Assembly (NCBI GenBank): GCA_025716815.1
Contig: JAIXMN010000007.1
Location: 823,501 to 887,500 of the forward strand
Origin: Dichotomocladium elegans
Lineage: Eukaryota > Mucoromycota > Mucoromycetes > Mucorales > Lichtheimiaceae
Direction of reading: 5' to 3'
DNA: 64,000 nt
The notes beneath the pieces are model-generated. The model was not told the DNA's origin and did no database searches. It saw only the letters and a program-made list of their open reading frames with translations. Shown here piece by piece: positions 11,285 through 23,408 of this stretch. The translations under genes and the position numbers were made by a program. Each line of letters opens with the position of its first letter. The first letter of the stretch is position 1.

Positions 11285-12447
11285 AAGAGGAATAGGAAAC
11301 GATCTCGTCAATGTTGTTGGCCTTGGTTGCATGAGGTAGGAACCACAACGCGTTTACGTGCTGCGTATGAGTCTTCGAAAGCGTGGCCTTCGTTTTTTTT
11401 TTTAAAAAAAAATGTGAATTTTACGGGAATGAGAATAATGAACAGAGCATTAAAAATTCGGTGAATAGTACGCAACATAGTAAAAGAAAAAGTAAACTCG
11501 AAATAATCCTACTTTTTAACTCATGATGCACACTACGGGATACCGCGGATATATATGGACAAGGCAAGAACGAAGTGTTGCTCAGACGAGTACTCAAGGA
11601 ACATTGAGACAAGATGCTCCTATGTTCAAAGTTTGGCATCGTACGTGATTTCGAGACGGGCGGCAGCAAGTGCGACAGCGAGGCAAGCTTAGAGCGTCTC
11701 GGAGTTGACATGATTGATTTGTACTACCAGCACTGCATCGACAAGGACACGTAAGCCTCTCGCCTCTTATTACACCAGTCCAGTTTGAACTATCTTTCTA
11801 AATGCCCATACAGGCTTATAGAGGAAGCCACCAAGGCAATGGCCGAACTCAGTCAAGGAGGGCAAGGTGCGTTATATCGGTCCGTCCGGGTGTAGTGCAA
11901 GAACTCTTTGGCGAGCTCACAAGGTCCATCCGGTCGTGGCCATCCAGGTGGAATACTCGCCTTGGACACTTGATACTGAGGAGAAAGGCGTCCTTGAGGC
12001 GACCCTAGTATGTAAAAAAAAGAGAGAGAGGGAGGGATGAGTTGTATGTGCAAAAAGATCACTCACAAGAATGAAAGCTCGCCGTCTGGCCGAGGAATGA
12101 CGACCAGCACTACCAAATCACTTGCCGACATGAGTCCCAATGACGCGCGCCGGTTCTACCCTCGTTTCCACCCCGACACATTTTACAAGAGTCTGGATAT
12201 TGTCACAAAAATCGAAGCTCTCGCCCGCTATCCCAAGCCAGTTTGTCCTGGCATGGCTGCTTGCTCTAGGCGACAACTATTTTGTCATTCCTGGAACTAC
12301 AAAGATCCCCCCTCTGGATGAGAAGCCCGGAAGGTCGTTCTCACTCCCATTGAGCTCTCCAAGATACGAAAGACGGTAAGCAAAGCGCGTGTTGTGGGAC
12401 GCGCAGCGTCGCAAAAAATGATTCTCGAGCAGGACGCTATTCAATAA
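11285..12447 (+). pseudogene. Decayed aldo/keto reductase copy
   Basis: This matches the functional reductase at 8541-9834 along its length but is broken. A GLGCMR start motif lies at about 11315-11333, and the block DTADIYGQGKNEVLLRRVLK at about 11539-11600 runs into a TGA stop (11605-11607). The SKFGIVRD block with catalytic Lys and the YYQHCIDKD block with His are still readable, but the segment between them is partly deleted. After an intron-like gap, the AMAEL...HKVHP...EYSPW block (11830-12000) changes frame. The SPLGRG segment is gone, and the [20 protein letters not shown] block is again in another frame. It ends with an intact-looking stop at 12447, overlapping an AATAAA signal. Tandem duplication followed by decay is the simplest reading. 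Confidence 0.85.
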
Positions 12448-12789
12448 AGCCCTTTTGGCGTTCGGTTCTTACAGGTATAAGCTAGAAGGAGTTATCACTC
12501 GCGAAAAGGAGCATGCGCTTCTTCGTATCGGATCCACAAGCTGCGAAGTGCTTTGATCAAGCAACATCCAAAGGATGTCGAATAAAAAGCATCTACGTAC
12601 ACAAAAAGACATGTACCTGCTGACGCGTCGATTGTTTGGACACACTTGAAAAGAAAAGAAAATAATATTTGCTATTTAAACAAACGGCACGCCTTTTAAG
12701 GACGCGACCAGTTTCAAGAGGGATGATTTATTTTTTATACATGTATGGGGTTTTTGAGGGAAATGATGGTGGGGTTATACTACAGATAT
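12448..12789. other. Convergent intergenic region
   Basis: Lies between the reductase relic and the C2-domain gene, which point toward each other. No gene seen; AT-rich 3' flank sequence with AATAAA-like motifs on both strands. Confidence 0.5.
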
Positions 12790-13347
12790 TTACTCCTCCT
12801 CGGGGTGGGACTCACGGTACTGCTCGTAGAGGTGGTTGCCGACAACACCAGCGCCGAGGGCAAGGGCACCAGCGAGGAAACCGGCACCGATATCGCCAGC
12901 AAGGGCCTTGTGCTCGAGGGACTTGGCAATCTTGAGGTGGTCCTCGTTGATGTAAGAGCGGGCGGGGCGGGGGGACTCACCCTCGCAGTTGAGGGAGAGG
13001 TGGATGGCACCAGCAGGCTTGCCACTGGGCTGGTAGAGGTCAAACAAACCAGAGACGGGGACCTGGTCGAGGGGAATAGCAGCGAAACCAATGATCTGGT
13101 CAACACCCTTCTCGGCATCCATGACCTCAACGTAGAGATCGCTCTGACCACCGTAAGCAAGCTCGAAGGTCTCATCCCAGGTGGCTTGGGCACCGGCATC
13201 TTCGCGGGTCTCAGTCTTCTCGAAGGTGTCCTTCTCCTCAAGGTTCAGGTAGAGCTTGACATAGGGATCGTTGCGGCCCATGTGCTCAACATCGACAAGG
13301 TGGCGGACAGAGTGGACAGTGACGCGGAGGGTACCTTCGGAGAGCAT
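12790..13347 (-). CDS. C2-domain protein with glycine-rich C-terminal helix
   Basis: Single exon, 185 residues, strongly GC-biased third positions suggesting high expression. Residues 1-125 form one C2 domain. It starts with GTLRVTVHSVRHL, then GRNDPYVKLYL with its Asp in the calcium-loop position, a TWDETFEL strand, LYVEVMDAE with a second loop acid, IIGFAAIPL and a final strand after a Pro/Gly segment. C2 domains of this single-copy type bind phospholipids, often with calcium. The last 45 residues contain a small-residue helix (GDIGAGFLAGALALGAGVVG) that resembles a glycine zipper and could insert in or pack against membrane, followed by an acidic tail. The ATG at 13347 follows a TATA box. 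An upstream in-frame codon at 13473 is not preferred. Confidence 0.85.
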   Translation of the reverse strand: MLSEGTLRVTVHSVRHLVDVEHMGRNDPYVKLYLNLEEKDTFEKTETREDAGAQATWDETFELAYGGQSDLYVEVMDAEKGVDQIIGFAAIPLDQVPVSGLFDLYQPSGKPAGAIHLSLNCEGESPRPARSYINEDHLKIAKSLEHKALAGDIGAGFLAGALALGAGVVGNHLYEQYRESHPEEE

Positions 13348-13405
13348 GTTTATGTTATATGAATGTGAAAGAGATGAGGGTAAAAACAAGTTCGAGAGGA
13401 GGGCG

Positions 13406-13414
13406 CTATTTATA
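13406..13414 (-). promoter_or_regulatory. TATA box of the C2-domain gene
   Basis: TATAAATAG on the minus strand, about 60-67 bp upstream of the ATG at 13347. Confidence 0.6.
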
Positions 13415-15900
13415 TTCATTCGCTGACGTGCGACGCGTGCATGTATATGCCGAGTATGTGTGTGTATAGACAAACCTGTGAAGGCTTATTTCGTCGACGG
13501 GTGCGCGTGGGGGTGAGGTGGGGGGGGGAGAGTGAGAGCAGTTGCGGTCGGAGGGTGGTGGCCCTTTCGGCGGACCGTCTTAATTTAGACAAGCAGCACT
13601 TGCTTTCTTTTAAAATCCAGGAACCGTGTCGTCGGTTGCTACGGCCTAAATTCCAAGACGATTTAACAGCTATCAAAAGCTGCGCGCCTTCCGCCCAGAC
13701 TAGGGCAATTCATTAAGCATGAAATCACACTGCCTCCATTCATGTACGCGATCATGTGTATGTGCATGTGTGCCGATGCACGCTAAACGATTCTGTACGC
13801 GCGATGGTTGCATGGATCGTCGAGATTTATGCCAAGCAAAGGAAACGCGTATGCAGGCATGCGGACCTTATTCTTGTGGCTGAAAAAAAAGATGGGATTA
13901 TTTGCGCCCCAATGTTACACCATGTAGTGTTCCCATCTCCCTCTCACGCTTACTGTCTCGCGCGCTCTCTTTTCTTTTTTCGCCCAAATCTAAACGCACA
14001 ACCCATTGGTTTAATGTTCGGAACACAAAACAATCTACCGGGTTGATTGTTCTTCAAAAGAAAAGAAAAAAACAGATTACGTTTTCATCTGCGGCTGTTG
14101 TTGTGGCGGAGTGGCTCGGCAATAATCCCGAGCTCAAGTGGGTCTATAGCGACGATAGGATGCAGGAGCTGCCCGCTGGTTTGCGACAAGCCCGACAATG
14201 TGAAAGCTTCTCTATGATTGGAGAATCTTCACGGAAGATGAGTTCTTTTTGGGCATGACGTAAAAGCCGCAGATATATAGAGAAAGACAGTTTTGTGCAT
14301 GTGTCCAAATCGGCGTCGCAGTCTCCAGCATTCATTTTATTATTAGCATTACATTATGTTACACATAGAAGCATCTGAAAAGGATCGCGGGTGCCTCTGG
14401 TCTATGAGAATGCATGCTTTTCGGCCGTAGAGAGGTGCGTGAACAAAGAGAAACAAGAGCAATGCGTTACAGAAACTGTCCGGTTCGGGTGACGCAGAGA
14501 ATAAAAGGAGATTAATGATTTGTTTCAATCACTGTGCCAATTGTTTATGTGCTGTATATCCAGCCCATCGTTTCTTGATAACCACCGTTCGGATTTGAAT
14601 AGCTTACTTGACAGTGGCGTAAGAAGAAGATGAGCATATTTGAAGCTATTCAAATCAACATACAACTTTTGACGGAAACGCTCGTTCCTCATACAGCACT
14701 TGTAAGGGCACTTCTCACGTTGAAAGCCTGTTGACATGGTAAAAACGCGGCATTTCTTTTGGGCGCTGGCTTCCTGGGCCAAAGGGCGACAAGCTTCGAG
14801 TGTGTGACAAAGAGTCGTGAAGGTCAAACTTTAATACCTACCAAAAGAGGAAAAGCAAGAAGATGCAAATGTTTAAAGTAATGAGTAGTCGTTAATTAGA
14901 CAGTTAATCCATGCATCAGCAGACGGCGGTCTGGCCTAGATCATTCTTCCCCCCCGGACATGCGGTATACAGTCAGATCTTATTTACACCTCTGCACACC
15001 AGTTATCAAATCCCCAACAAGCAAGCCCCCCTCTCTCTCTACGGCTACCACTTTTGCTTCCATTAAAGCATCACGCATCACAAGAGTAAAGGATATAACT
15101 TTTTCTTTATTATAACGTTCAAAATTACGATGCGACGTACTTATTCACATCTACCCTTCGGACTCTTTCCTCGAAGCAATGCATATGCTAACCTTTTTGG
15201 CTACCCAGACGCGTCTCCGCATAAAAAAGATACGGCTCCCCTATCTTGATTTGGCTCGTCTTCTCCTAGATGTTCAACAACTTTCGCTGTGGATTGTTAA
15301 CGAATCGGTCGAGTGAGCAAAAAATATTAGCCATACCCCTTAGCTCATTAGAAAAAGAGAGGCACCGTACCTGCAAAGTCATGCTGTTATGCAAAGACCA
15401 CAGCCAAAGAGAACCCCTCCAGGTCAACCGGGAAATAGGAAGCGGACCTTGCAACCATTCAAAATCGGTAAGCACACACATGTGGAAGTCTTGGCCAAGA
15501 CGGATCTTGGCTATCTGGCCGCGCAATGCTTGGCTGAGGTATCTTTTCTTGCATCCCCATAATCGTCCAAGGTACCATTACCATCCCTAGCATATACAAA
15601 TGCGTACGCGACATGTGTCTCCAGGGGTGAGACAGAGACTAGATGTAGTCTACCTCATCACCGTCCACCGTTGACTAGGACACCTAGCAAATGCATGTGC
15701 GTCTACATATATAATTCTTCCTCTGCTTTACCATAATGGATAAGCTCATTCGTATGCGCCCTAGTTGCCTGATTCTGTAGTCTTGTCGACGGGGTTATTG
15801 GTCCATCCAAAGATATGTCGTTCCGTGAATCATGTGCCCTTTGTAGTAACCAAGAGAGCAAGAAAAAGTTTGGTCAAAGACTAGAAGGTGATTTGAGAAT

Positions 15901-15936
15901 GAGAGGAGAGAGAGAAAGAGAGAGAGAAAGAGAGAC
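15901..15936. repeat. GA-rich microsatellite
   Basis: Near-perfect (GA)n with occasional GAAA units. It is intergenic with no gene effect inferred. Confidence 0.8.
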
Positions 15937-16654
15937 GACAGAGGGGAGATTCCTTGTCTGTTTTTTTTTCTGCACTTACCTATCCCTTATTTTATCTCTT
16001 TTACCGCCTCCTTCCCTCTCTGCTTCCTGCTTGAGGACCCATCTTCTCGGTGATAAATAGGAATAGGTTAAGCTTACAGGTTCTCTTTTGGAATGGAATT
16101 CCCATGGAAAGTTTAGCTGTGAGAAAAAATAATACGGGGACCCCGTTTCCGGCGGAGTCAACCAGATGTTGGGGCTGCATAATCCTGTGATACGAAAAAA
16201 AAAAAAGTATAGCACGGCCGTTTCTTTTCTGGTCTAAATTCACAGTCCGTCCAAGTCTCTGGCAAAACATGAATATCGGAAAGGCAGCGCCATCAGCGGC
16301 GCTACTGTGCCTTGGATCAGTTTCTCTGGACACCATACGTGATCACGTGACTATAGAAGGCACCGAAGTTGTTGAATTTCGAGTTTTCTCGTCCGTTTGA
16401 AATTTCACAATGTCCTGTCGACTGAAGAAACGGTTGAGGCGGGAAAGAAATAGCTATGGACAAAATTTTTAGTCAATCGATGCAAGGGAAACGGTTCATA
16501 TTAAGCAAATGATGGTCTGAATGACTCTATTATTGTTTGATCGGTTCCAAAGTGTGAGAGACAATAAATGACATCCGCCTACTCAATTTCATTTGGTTAT
16601 TCATATGGATTAAAAACATATATAAGAGAGATACTCGTTCGTCAACAGAAAACA

Positions 16655-17013
16655 TAAGCCCTACTTGTTACTCTTAATATACTTTACCCCAAGGGCATTT
16701 AGGCGTACCATTGTGGTAACAATGCCGAGACCAAGTAGGAAATCGTGCCTGGAGCTATTGAGCATCGACGGCGGATGCGAGAATGGAAGGGTCAGAGGAA
16801 GAATCAAGGAGAAACGACGGCAGATCAACGGCAACACAACTAGCAGAAGCAACGGAGGATACCAGCACCTCGACGAAGCCATGGTGGGAGACCTGCGCGG
16901 GTGCAACCAAATTGCGATCCCACCCAGTAGCCGTATCCTCCCTCTCGAGGTACTTGAATTAGGTTGATATCGCTATCTACAGAGGATCTGAGACATTAGA
17001 AGATTGCAGGATG
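16655..17013. repeat. Dispersed repeat, copy A (Tc1-associated)
   Basis: Shares interrupted but clear identity, in the same orientation, with 47190-47490. Matching blocks include the GTACCATTGTGGTAACAATG-type segment near the left end, the GGTGGGAGACCT block, CCCTCTCGA, TTAGGCTGATATC-like and CTACAGAGGATCT, in the same order and spacing. In copy B this sequence directly abuts the 3' end of a Tc1/mariner transposase relic. Copy A is therefore probably a transposon end fragment that lost its coding part, or a separate repeat unit carried by that element. Confidence 0.75.
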
Positions 17014-19812
17014 GAACAACTCACTATGATCGGGCTGTACATACATCGTTCAAGGCACAAGAGAGGAGAAGGATTGATTTGGAATTAATCATGCCCGTGG
17101 CTGATTGACTTGATGAAAGCGAGCGGATACACACACAGAGGAGCAGGCAACCAAATACATAATTCCTTTTTATGATACAGCACAAACAGAGACAAAAAAT
17201 TGCCTTTTGTAGGAGAGAGGAGGAAGTCATGTGTAATGTGCAGCACAATTCTCCACTAGATAGGTGCGGATGATAAAGAACAGGGCTAAAGAAGTGCTGT
17301 CGTAAGTGATGTTCTCCAATTATGTGTAGAAAAGTCAATGCAAGATGTCACGGCACTTGAAAGTCTTTAGAGAAAAAACCACCATTCTCTGAACAACTAT
17401 GACATATGTCATCATGTGTCACTACGCGCTCCTCGCATTTAAGCACTAATAAGACGGAGAGCACACTGATGTGCTTGGTGAAAATGAAAGTCTGTCCGTT
17501 TTGAGCCTTTCTCCCTTGTCGATTGACAAGGTCTAGCTAGCGTAAAATAAGAAAATAGCATATAGTAGCGAAAGATAGCGCACTATAGGACCTACCTGTC
17601 AACTTTAGAGTGTTCGTTCTGTCTTGCTCCTTTTTACCAGAGGACATCGGGGATAGCAAAGTAGTTCAGATCTTCGTGCCCAATACGATCGCGATTATTT
17701 ATCTTGAGATGTACCTGTTTCTACCCGATATCTACTTCGGATTTATATTTGTAGATTGAACATGCGATGTATTCTTTCGGTGAGACAGCGATGGGGCCGA
17801 CTGGAAATCAAAGTATGACCGTCGGATCCTCCATTAATTTCTACTACGTGCACACCGGTCGCTTCTAATGTAGACGGAGAATCGCTTTACCAAAAGAAAA
17901 GTGGGGAATTTGATCGTATTGTCACTCTCTCTCCAAAACTCAAATAATCAAACACCATAGTAGTACCTCTGGTCAATCTCTTCTTCTTATCTCAGTTTAC
18001 ATTTATATATCTTGGTAAACTACGAAACATTGCACGTCCGTTTCCGCAATATGGAATAATGTCAGAGACTGCTATCCTTAAGGTAAACAACACCTGCGGT
18101 GGGAATGGCGTCTCTCATGTGAGCGATTGGAGCCGTATTTGTTCTTTTGACGAACAGATGCTTGAATACGCCAATCTGCAGCAGACATATTGTGTATACA
18201 ATACAACTGCAGTAATAAACAATTAACTTCCTATCTTTCCAAAGAAAAAAAAAAACTCTTGGTTTATTCCATACCTACGAGTTTTCCAAAATTAATACCA
18301 GTGCCAGTAGCGATTGTGCTTAATTCTATAACGAAGCAAGAAGCATGCCAAAGGGGACAACCTTTTAATGGCGTGACCGGTTACGCAGCAATGAAGACGG
18401 GATGCTGGGGGATACTGAAGATATGTAACGTCATTGCCCCTACAAAATTTCAAATCCTTAGCCGAAGCCGGGGAGGCACGCGCGCCGTGAGAAGATTTAA
18501 CAGGTCCGAAATCTTTTTCAGAAAAGCTTTTGTGGAACATTAGCGTCGGATTCCAAAGTTCTAGAAAAAAAAAGAAAGGAACTATCGTCCACCTATGGCT
18601 GCGACATCTGCTTAAATATCCTGCTGTTACGCTGGCATTTGCGCTGATCGCCCTGCACAACTTTTTTTTAGTAATGCAATTGATTACCAAAGCCACTGAT
18701 GCGGCAGGACAGACACTCTCGGCGGATGCAAAAAGAAAATACTAGAAAAGTTGCAAAAACTTCGTCCTGAGCTGTTACTTCAATGGAAAACAACATCGTT
18801 CACATGGCGCAAAAAATAATCTTCTATCTGGCTTCGTATTGCGCTGATAGATTCTGAATGTTGGTATTTCAACAACGCTTGCGGGTATGAATGTTATGAT
18901 CGTCAATATCCTACGCAACGGGACACAAAATATTGTTGTCAACGATATTAATACTTGCAAACGTCTTATTAGTGCGTGTAGCGGTATCATAGATGTAGTG
19001 GCCTGGTCCGTGCTGTGTCTATCGAGGGTTTGTGTAGCAGCGTCGCATCTCTATTGTAATTATGTCACAACATAACCAATTGTACGTCAATGGCAAAAAA
19101 AACACCCTCTCTGCTCCAGGATATGCCATAATGCTGAAATCTTACACATGAATATATTGCGATACTTCCGAAATGCACTACTTTGGAATTCGTCATCCGG
19201 ATATGCTGTATATTTTTGAGTAGTGCTTACTGTCAATGACCTAAGCTTTCTTAACGCACAAACCGATTTTAAACGAAATACCGCCGAGGCTTCATCTTCT
19301 ATGCCGACAAAGGACAAATGATTCTTGATGAATCTCATGGTATAATCCAGACATGCATAGCAGCGTCTAGTTGATGAAACAAGCGCCAGTGAACGGACAG
19401 AAAGGACGCAGCGAGTGGCTGAGTGAGTATGGTGGATGACGTTCTGGTGGCTCGGCGCCTAGCCATGGTATGACACACAGACCCGGGTGAATATAGGGCA
19501 TTGACGATAGTGCACCTGAATGAATGGACAAAGAAAAACGAGGAAGATGGGGACTAAGAGTTGATGTTAGTCAGCAAACGAAGAAGCTTTTTTTTTTGGC
19601 GGACAAGTTCAGCCTGAAAAGCGGCGTGCTTATGGTGCATTCATGGGAACACAAAGCTGGTGAGCTATAGATAGCATCTTCTGCGCACTGAATCTGTGGC
19701 TCATCCGCATCACCATCCTCCGCCCCCCTCGAACACCATTCTTTTTCTCTTTTCCTATGGTTCTTCTTCTTCCACAGCCTTTCTCGACTTTTGCCCTCGA
19801 TATCACCCAAAA

Positions 19813-22393
19813 ATGAGGCCACTTCAGACCACCTATATTTTAATAGCCTTATTCGTTGTATTGATATTCCCCGAAGCGGCCCGGACTCAAAGCGTTCCGT
19901 TTTACGCCGTGGCATATGGATCGCAAAACTACAGTCAATGCAGCGAGACAAGCAATTTCACAGTTAGTAGCGTCGAGCGATCATATTATCCTGCAAACAA
20001 CACATTTCGATTCCACATTGTTGGCAATTCTTCCGTGGCTGTCGCTAATGTAAGCACTGCGCAGAACAGTGAGTATAAGTCCTTTATTTTTTTTTTTTTT
20101 GGATAGGTCAACCCGAGGAATTGGGGTGTTCCTGGGGGGGGGGATGGAGCGGGAGACAATTATTCACGTTTTATAACTTACTGTCCTCCCCAGTCTATGC
20201 GTCTGCGAAGACAGAAGTTCTACTAGGCAATACTGTTATATACAGCAATCTGTCGCTTTTATGTCCCGATTTGGTGCGGGGATGTCCTGTCAGGGCCGAC
20301 AGCATAGTTGATATAGAACATGCAAGTATCCATCTTTAGGAACCGGTAGTCATTGTCTCTGCAAGTATGCTAACGACAAGAAGATCATCTCTCTAGTCCT
20401 TCACCTTGCCCAACACATCCATCCCTATTGGTGATCTGATTGTACTTTACATGACTCAGACTGGCGAACAAAACGGCTGGGCCTGCCTGGCGCTAGGACC
20501 GGTGGGATACCAGCACCCGGTGTGGAAGCTTGTCTTCGTCTATGTTCCGATCGGATTCACAGTTTTTGCGGCGCTCGTCTCCTTCTTTGCGTCTTTTGCG
20601 ACCGTTTCGGATACACAGCACGACGTATTCCTGTTCACCTCCAACTACGCGATGCTCCCTGCCGCACTCCGACTCAAGACGCCCGGCTTCTTTGATCTCA
20701 TTTATTATGCCCAGTTTATTGTGCTTACCGGCCAATTGAACCTTGCATATCCTGAATTTTACTCGCTTTTTGCGGCCAACTTTTCGTGGAGTTTCCTGTT
20801 GTTTCCGACATCATGGATCCCAGACGCAACAAGAACTATGTTTGACATGGGCGTTGCGAATGGCACAAGGCGGTTTGATGAGACCATTAGCCTGCCCGTG
20901 GAGAACACAGGAATCAATAATTTTGCAGTGGCGACTGGAATCGATATTAACAGCCTATTCATGACCGCGTTCATCTTTTTACTTATCATCCTTCTGGCAG
21001 CAACAGCTCTGTGCGGTCTCATTTGGGTCGTGGTGCAGATCATGGCTTGGTATGCGCCTTACCGTTATGCAGCCCAGGATAGCAAGGTGTGGAACTTTAC
21101 ATTGGGTAAGTGTTTGTCTCACGATCGGGAACGACCTACTACTGCAGTATCGGGTCATTAACGACTCGGAGGGAACGGCTGTTGCGCATCCTTGGTTTTT
21201 TTTTAGGCATTCTTCTCCGTGTGATGACGATTTCTTACCTACCCATGATGACGTTGTCATTCTGCCAGTTAATGCTTCCAGCACCGGTTGTGATTCTTCT
21301 ATTTGCAGCCATTGTACTGGTGTTCCACATCTTTTTGCTATACGGATTCATTGCCTTCGTGCTTTTAGACGTCCGGCCATCGTCGCTGGTGTTCTCAGAT
21401 CTAAAGCTCCTGATACGCTTTGGCTCGATGTACAACACATTCACAGACGACCACTTCTACTTCTTCCTCTGCGGGTTGATTTACCGGATTGTGACCGGGG
21501 CCGTGACGGGATGGATCGATCTCAGCGGTGTGGCCCAGATATCGGTGATCGTCGTCTTCGAAGTGCTGTATCTCCTTCTCCATCTGATTCGCTGGCCTTA
21601 TGCCTCTAGGTCTGTTAATATTCTTCACATCATTTTTGCATCGCTGCGAGTCATCAGCGTGATTCTCAGTCTGTTGTATATCGAGTCCCTCGCCATTGCG
21701 GACACGACCAAACAGGCTATCGGCTGGACGCAGATCATTTTGCATTTTATCGTTTTCCTCATCATGTTCATTGTACCTGTGCGGAATCTTGTCGTCCTGA
21801 TAACCGGCATAGGAGATGATGAGCTATACGAGTCGGGTGTGCCTCCTGCTCGGATGGTCTGGTGGAGGCGCCAACGCGGATTTCGCGGTGCTGGTGGAGG
21901 TGGTGGTGCAAGTGGCGCGGGCAGTGGTCATGTTGGAATGCGCGCCAAGCAGACTCATGTCGCAGTATCGACCGTTGTTCCGGTGGACGAGGATACCCGG
22001 AAGGACGGCATCGGCCTGGCGCCCTTTGATCCCTCCAAGACAACTGTTATTCTCAAGCCTGCCCCACCTCCAAAAAAACGGCCCAGCTCGCTTCCGCCGC
22101 CGCCCCTGCCGCCCATGTCAATGGCTGCTATGACACCAGCGGGTGCAGAAGGCTGGAAGATCGCCAGCGGAAAACGCGAGGTATTCCATCAAAATATGCA
22201 TGCGCACCGACCTTTATCCGCTGGTTTCGCAGGCAACAGTGTCTACCAGCCACTGATGGCGTCCAATCACAATGACGAACATCATGTCGATCTCCAGCTT
22301 AACCTGACAAAAACCGTTGCTGAAGAACAACAACGGCAACAACAACAACAGCAAAGGACCTATTTCACATCTTCAGCAAATCATCGTTTCTAA
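19813..22393 (+). CDS. TRP-like (FLC-type) multi-span membrane protein
   Basis: Four exons: 19813-20068, 20194-20321, 20397-21105 and 21207-22393, total 759 residues. A signal peptide (residues 1-25) precedes a lumenal ML-like domain with N-glycosylation sites and paired cysteines (SQCSET, LLCPD, GCPVR, GWACLALGP). Next come about nine to ten transmembrane helices (residues about 165-560), as in the fungal TRP/flavin-carrier family proposed to act in ER or plasma-membrane FAD and calcium handling and cell-wall integrity. The cytoplasmic tail is Gly-, Pro- and Gln-rich (a polyP run and a polyQ run). Intron 2 uses a GC donor (GCAAGT), the only way found to keep the frame. The nearby acidic GDDEL segment marks the start of the tail. 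The substrate or ion is not predictable from sequence. Confidence 0.87.
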
Positions 22394-22996
22394 CATGTAT
22401 TATTTTTTTAGTCAACAGCATACCCCCTCCTTTTTTTCTGTACCATCTCTTTTTTTGTGTGCGGTACAAGTTTTTTTTTTTTCATCTCTCGTGCTCCAAC
22501 ACACCAAGTCTGATCATGCGGCGAGTACATTGCTTGGTCTTTCTGTCCTCAACGATTTATGCTGTTGTTCTACTTTTTTTCTCTTTATTTCTCATGGATG
22601 GGGGAGGACATACATAATCGCGTTTTGGGGGAGGGGAGGTGGGCGCGAGAGGTGGTAAAGGACAGTAATAGAACCAGCATTGTAATAATAATAAGATAAA
22701 AGAACTAAAGTACTACAAGTATGGATATTGGGCTGAGAGCGTTGAGAGAGTGCGTGAAATGTATAAATAAGGCAACAATAACAAAAAAAAAAGAACAGAA
22801 AAAGAAACACGAAAAAAAGTAGAGTCTGTGTAAGCGTGAGAGAAGAAAGAAAGAAAGAAGCAAATACAAGCATATCATAGTGTACGAAGCGCATTAACCA
22901 AGGTTGTGTGTGTGTATATATATATATGTGGTTTGTGTTTGTGTGTATAATAGATGTGAATCAACTAAAAGAAAAAGGGCCCCACCCCACGATACC
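22394..22996. other. Convergent 3' flanks, low complexity
   Basis: Between the stop codons of two converging genes. It is made of T-rich, A-rich and GT/TA repeats, including an alternating purine-pyrimidine (GT/TA) tract at about 22905-22950. No gene. Confidence 0.6.
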
Positions 22997-23375
22997 TTAC
23001 GAAGGCTGCTGGGCTTGCTGCGAGGCGGCATGCTGATGTTGCTGCTGCTGCTGCTGCTGCTGCGGTTGTTGTTGTTGTTGTTGCTGCTGATGATGATGAT
23101 CAGCATATTTGCGAGTATTTGCAGCTGCAACGTAAGGAGTTGTGGGAGTTGTTGGCGAGAATGCGCTGTTTTGGGACGCGCTCGAGGATAAAGTCCCCTG
23201 CGGAGGGAAGTAAGAGGCGGGATGAGCCGTCGTCATGGAACCCGTCGAGTTCATTCGAGAACGCGCAGTCCAATCGGCTTCCATGTAGCCGTTGCCAGGA
23301 GGATGGGTCAGTTTGGACGGATCATCATGCGGATGGTGATGGTGCGGATGATGATGCGGAGAAGGCTGTTGATGA

Positions 23376-23408
<33 letters not shown>

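Larger units (their letters stand above)
13348..19812. other. Gene-poor region of about 6.5 kb
   Basis: No supported coding gene. It contains GA-rich microsatellite at 15901-15936, many A/T homopolymers and one copy of a dispersed repeat (16655-17013). Open frames such as minus 14525-14827, minus 18292-18696 and plus 15270-15590 are short, lack splice continuity and show no family motif I recognise. Genes with very short exons, or non-coding RNAs, could be missed here. Confidence 0.45.
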
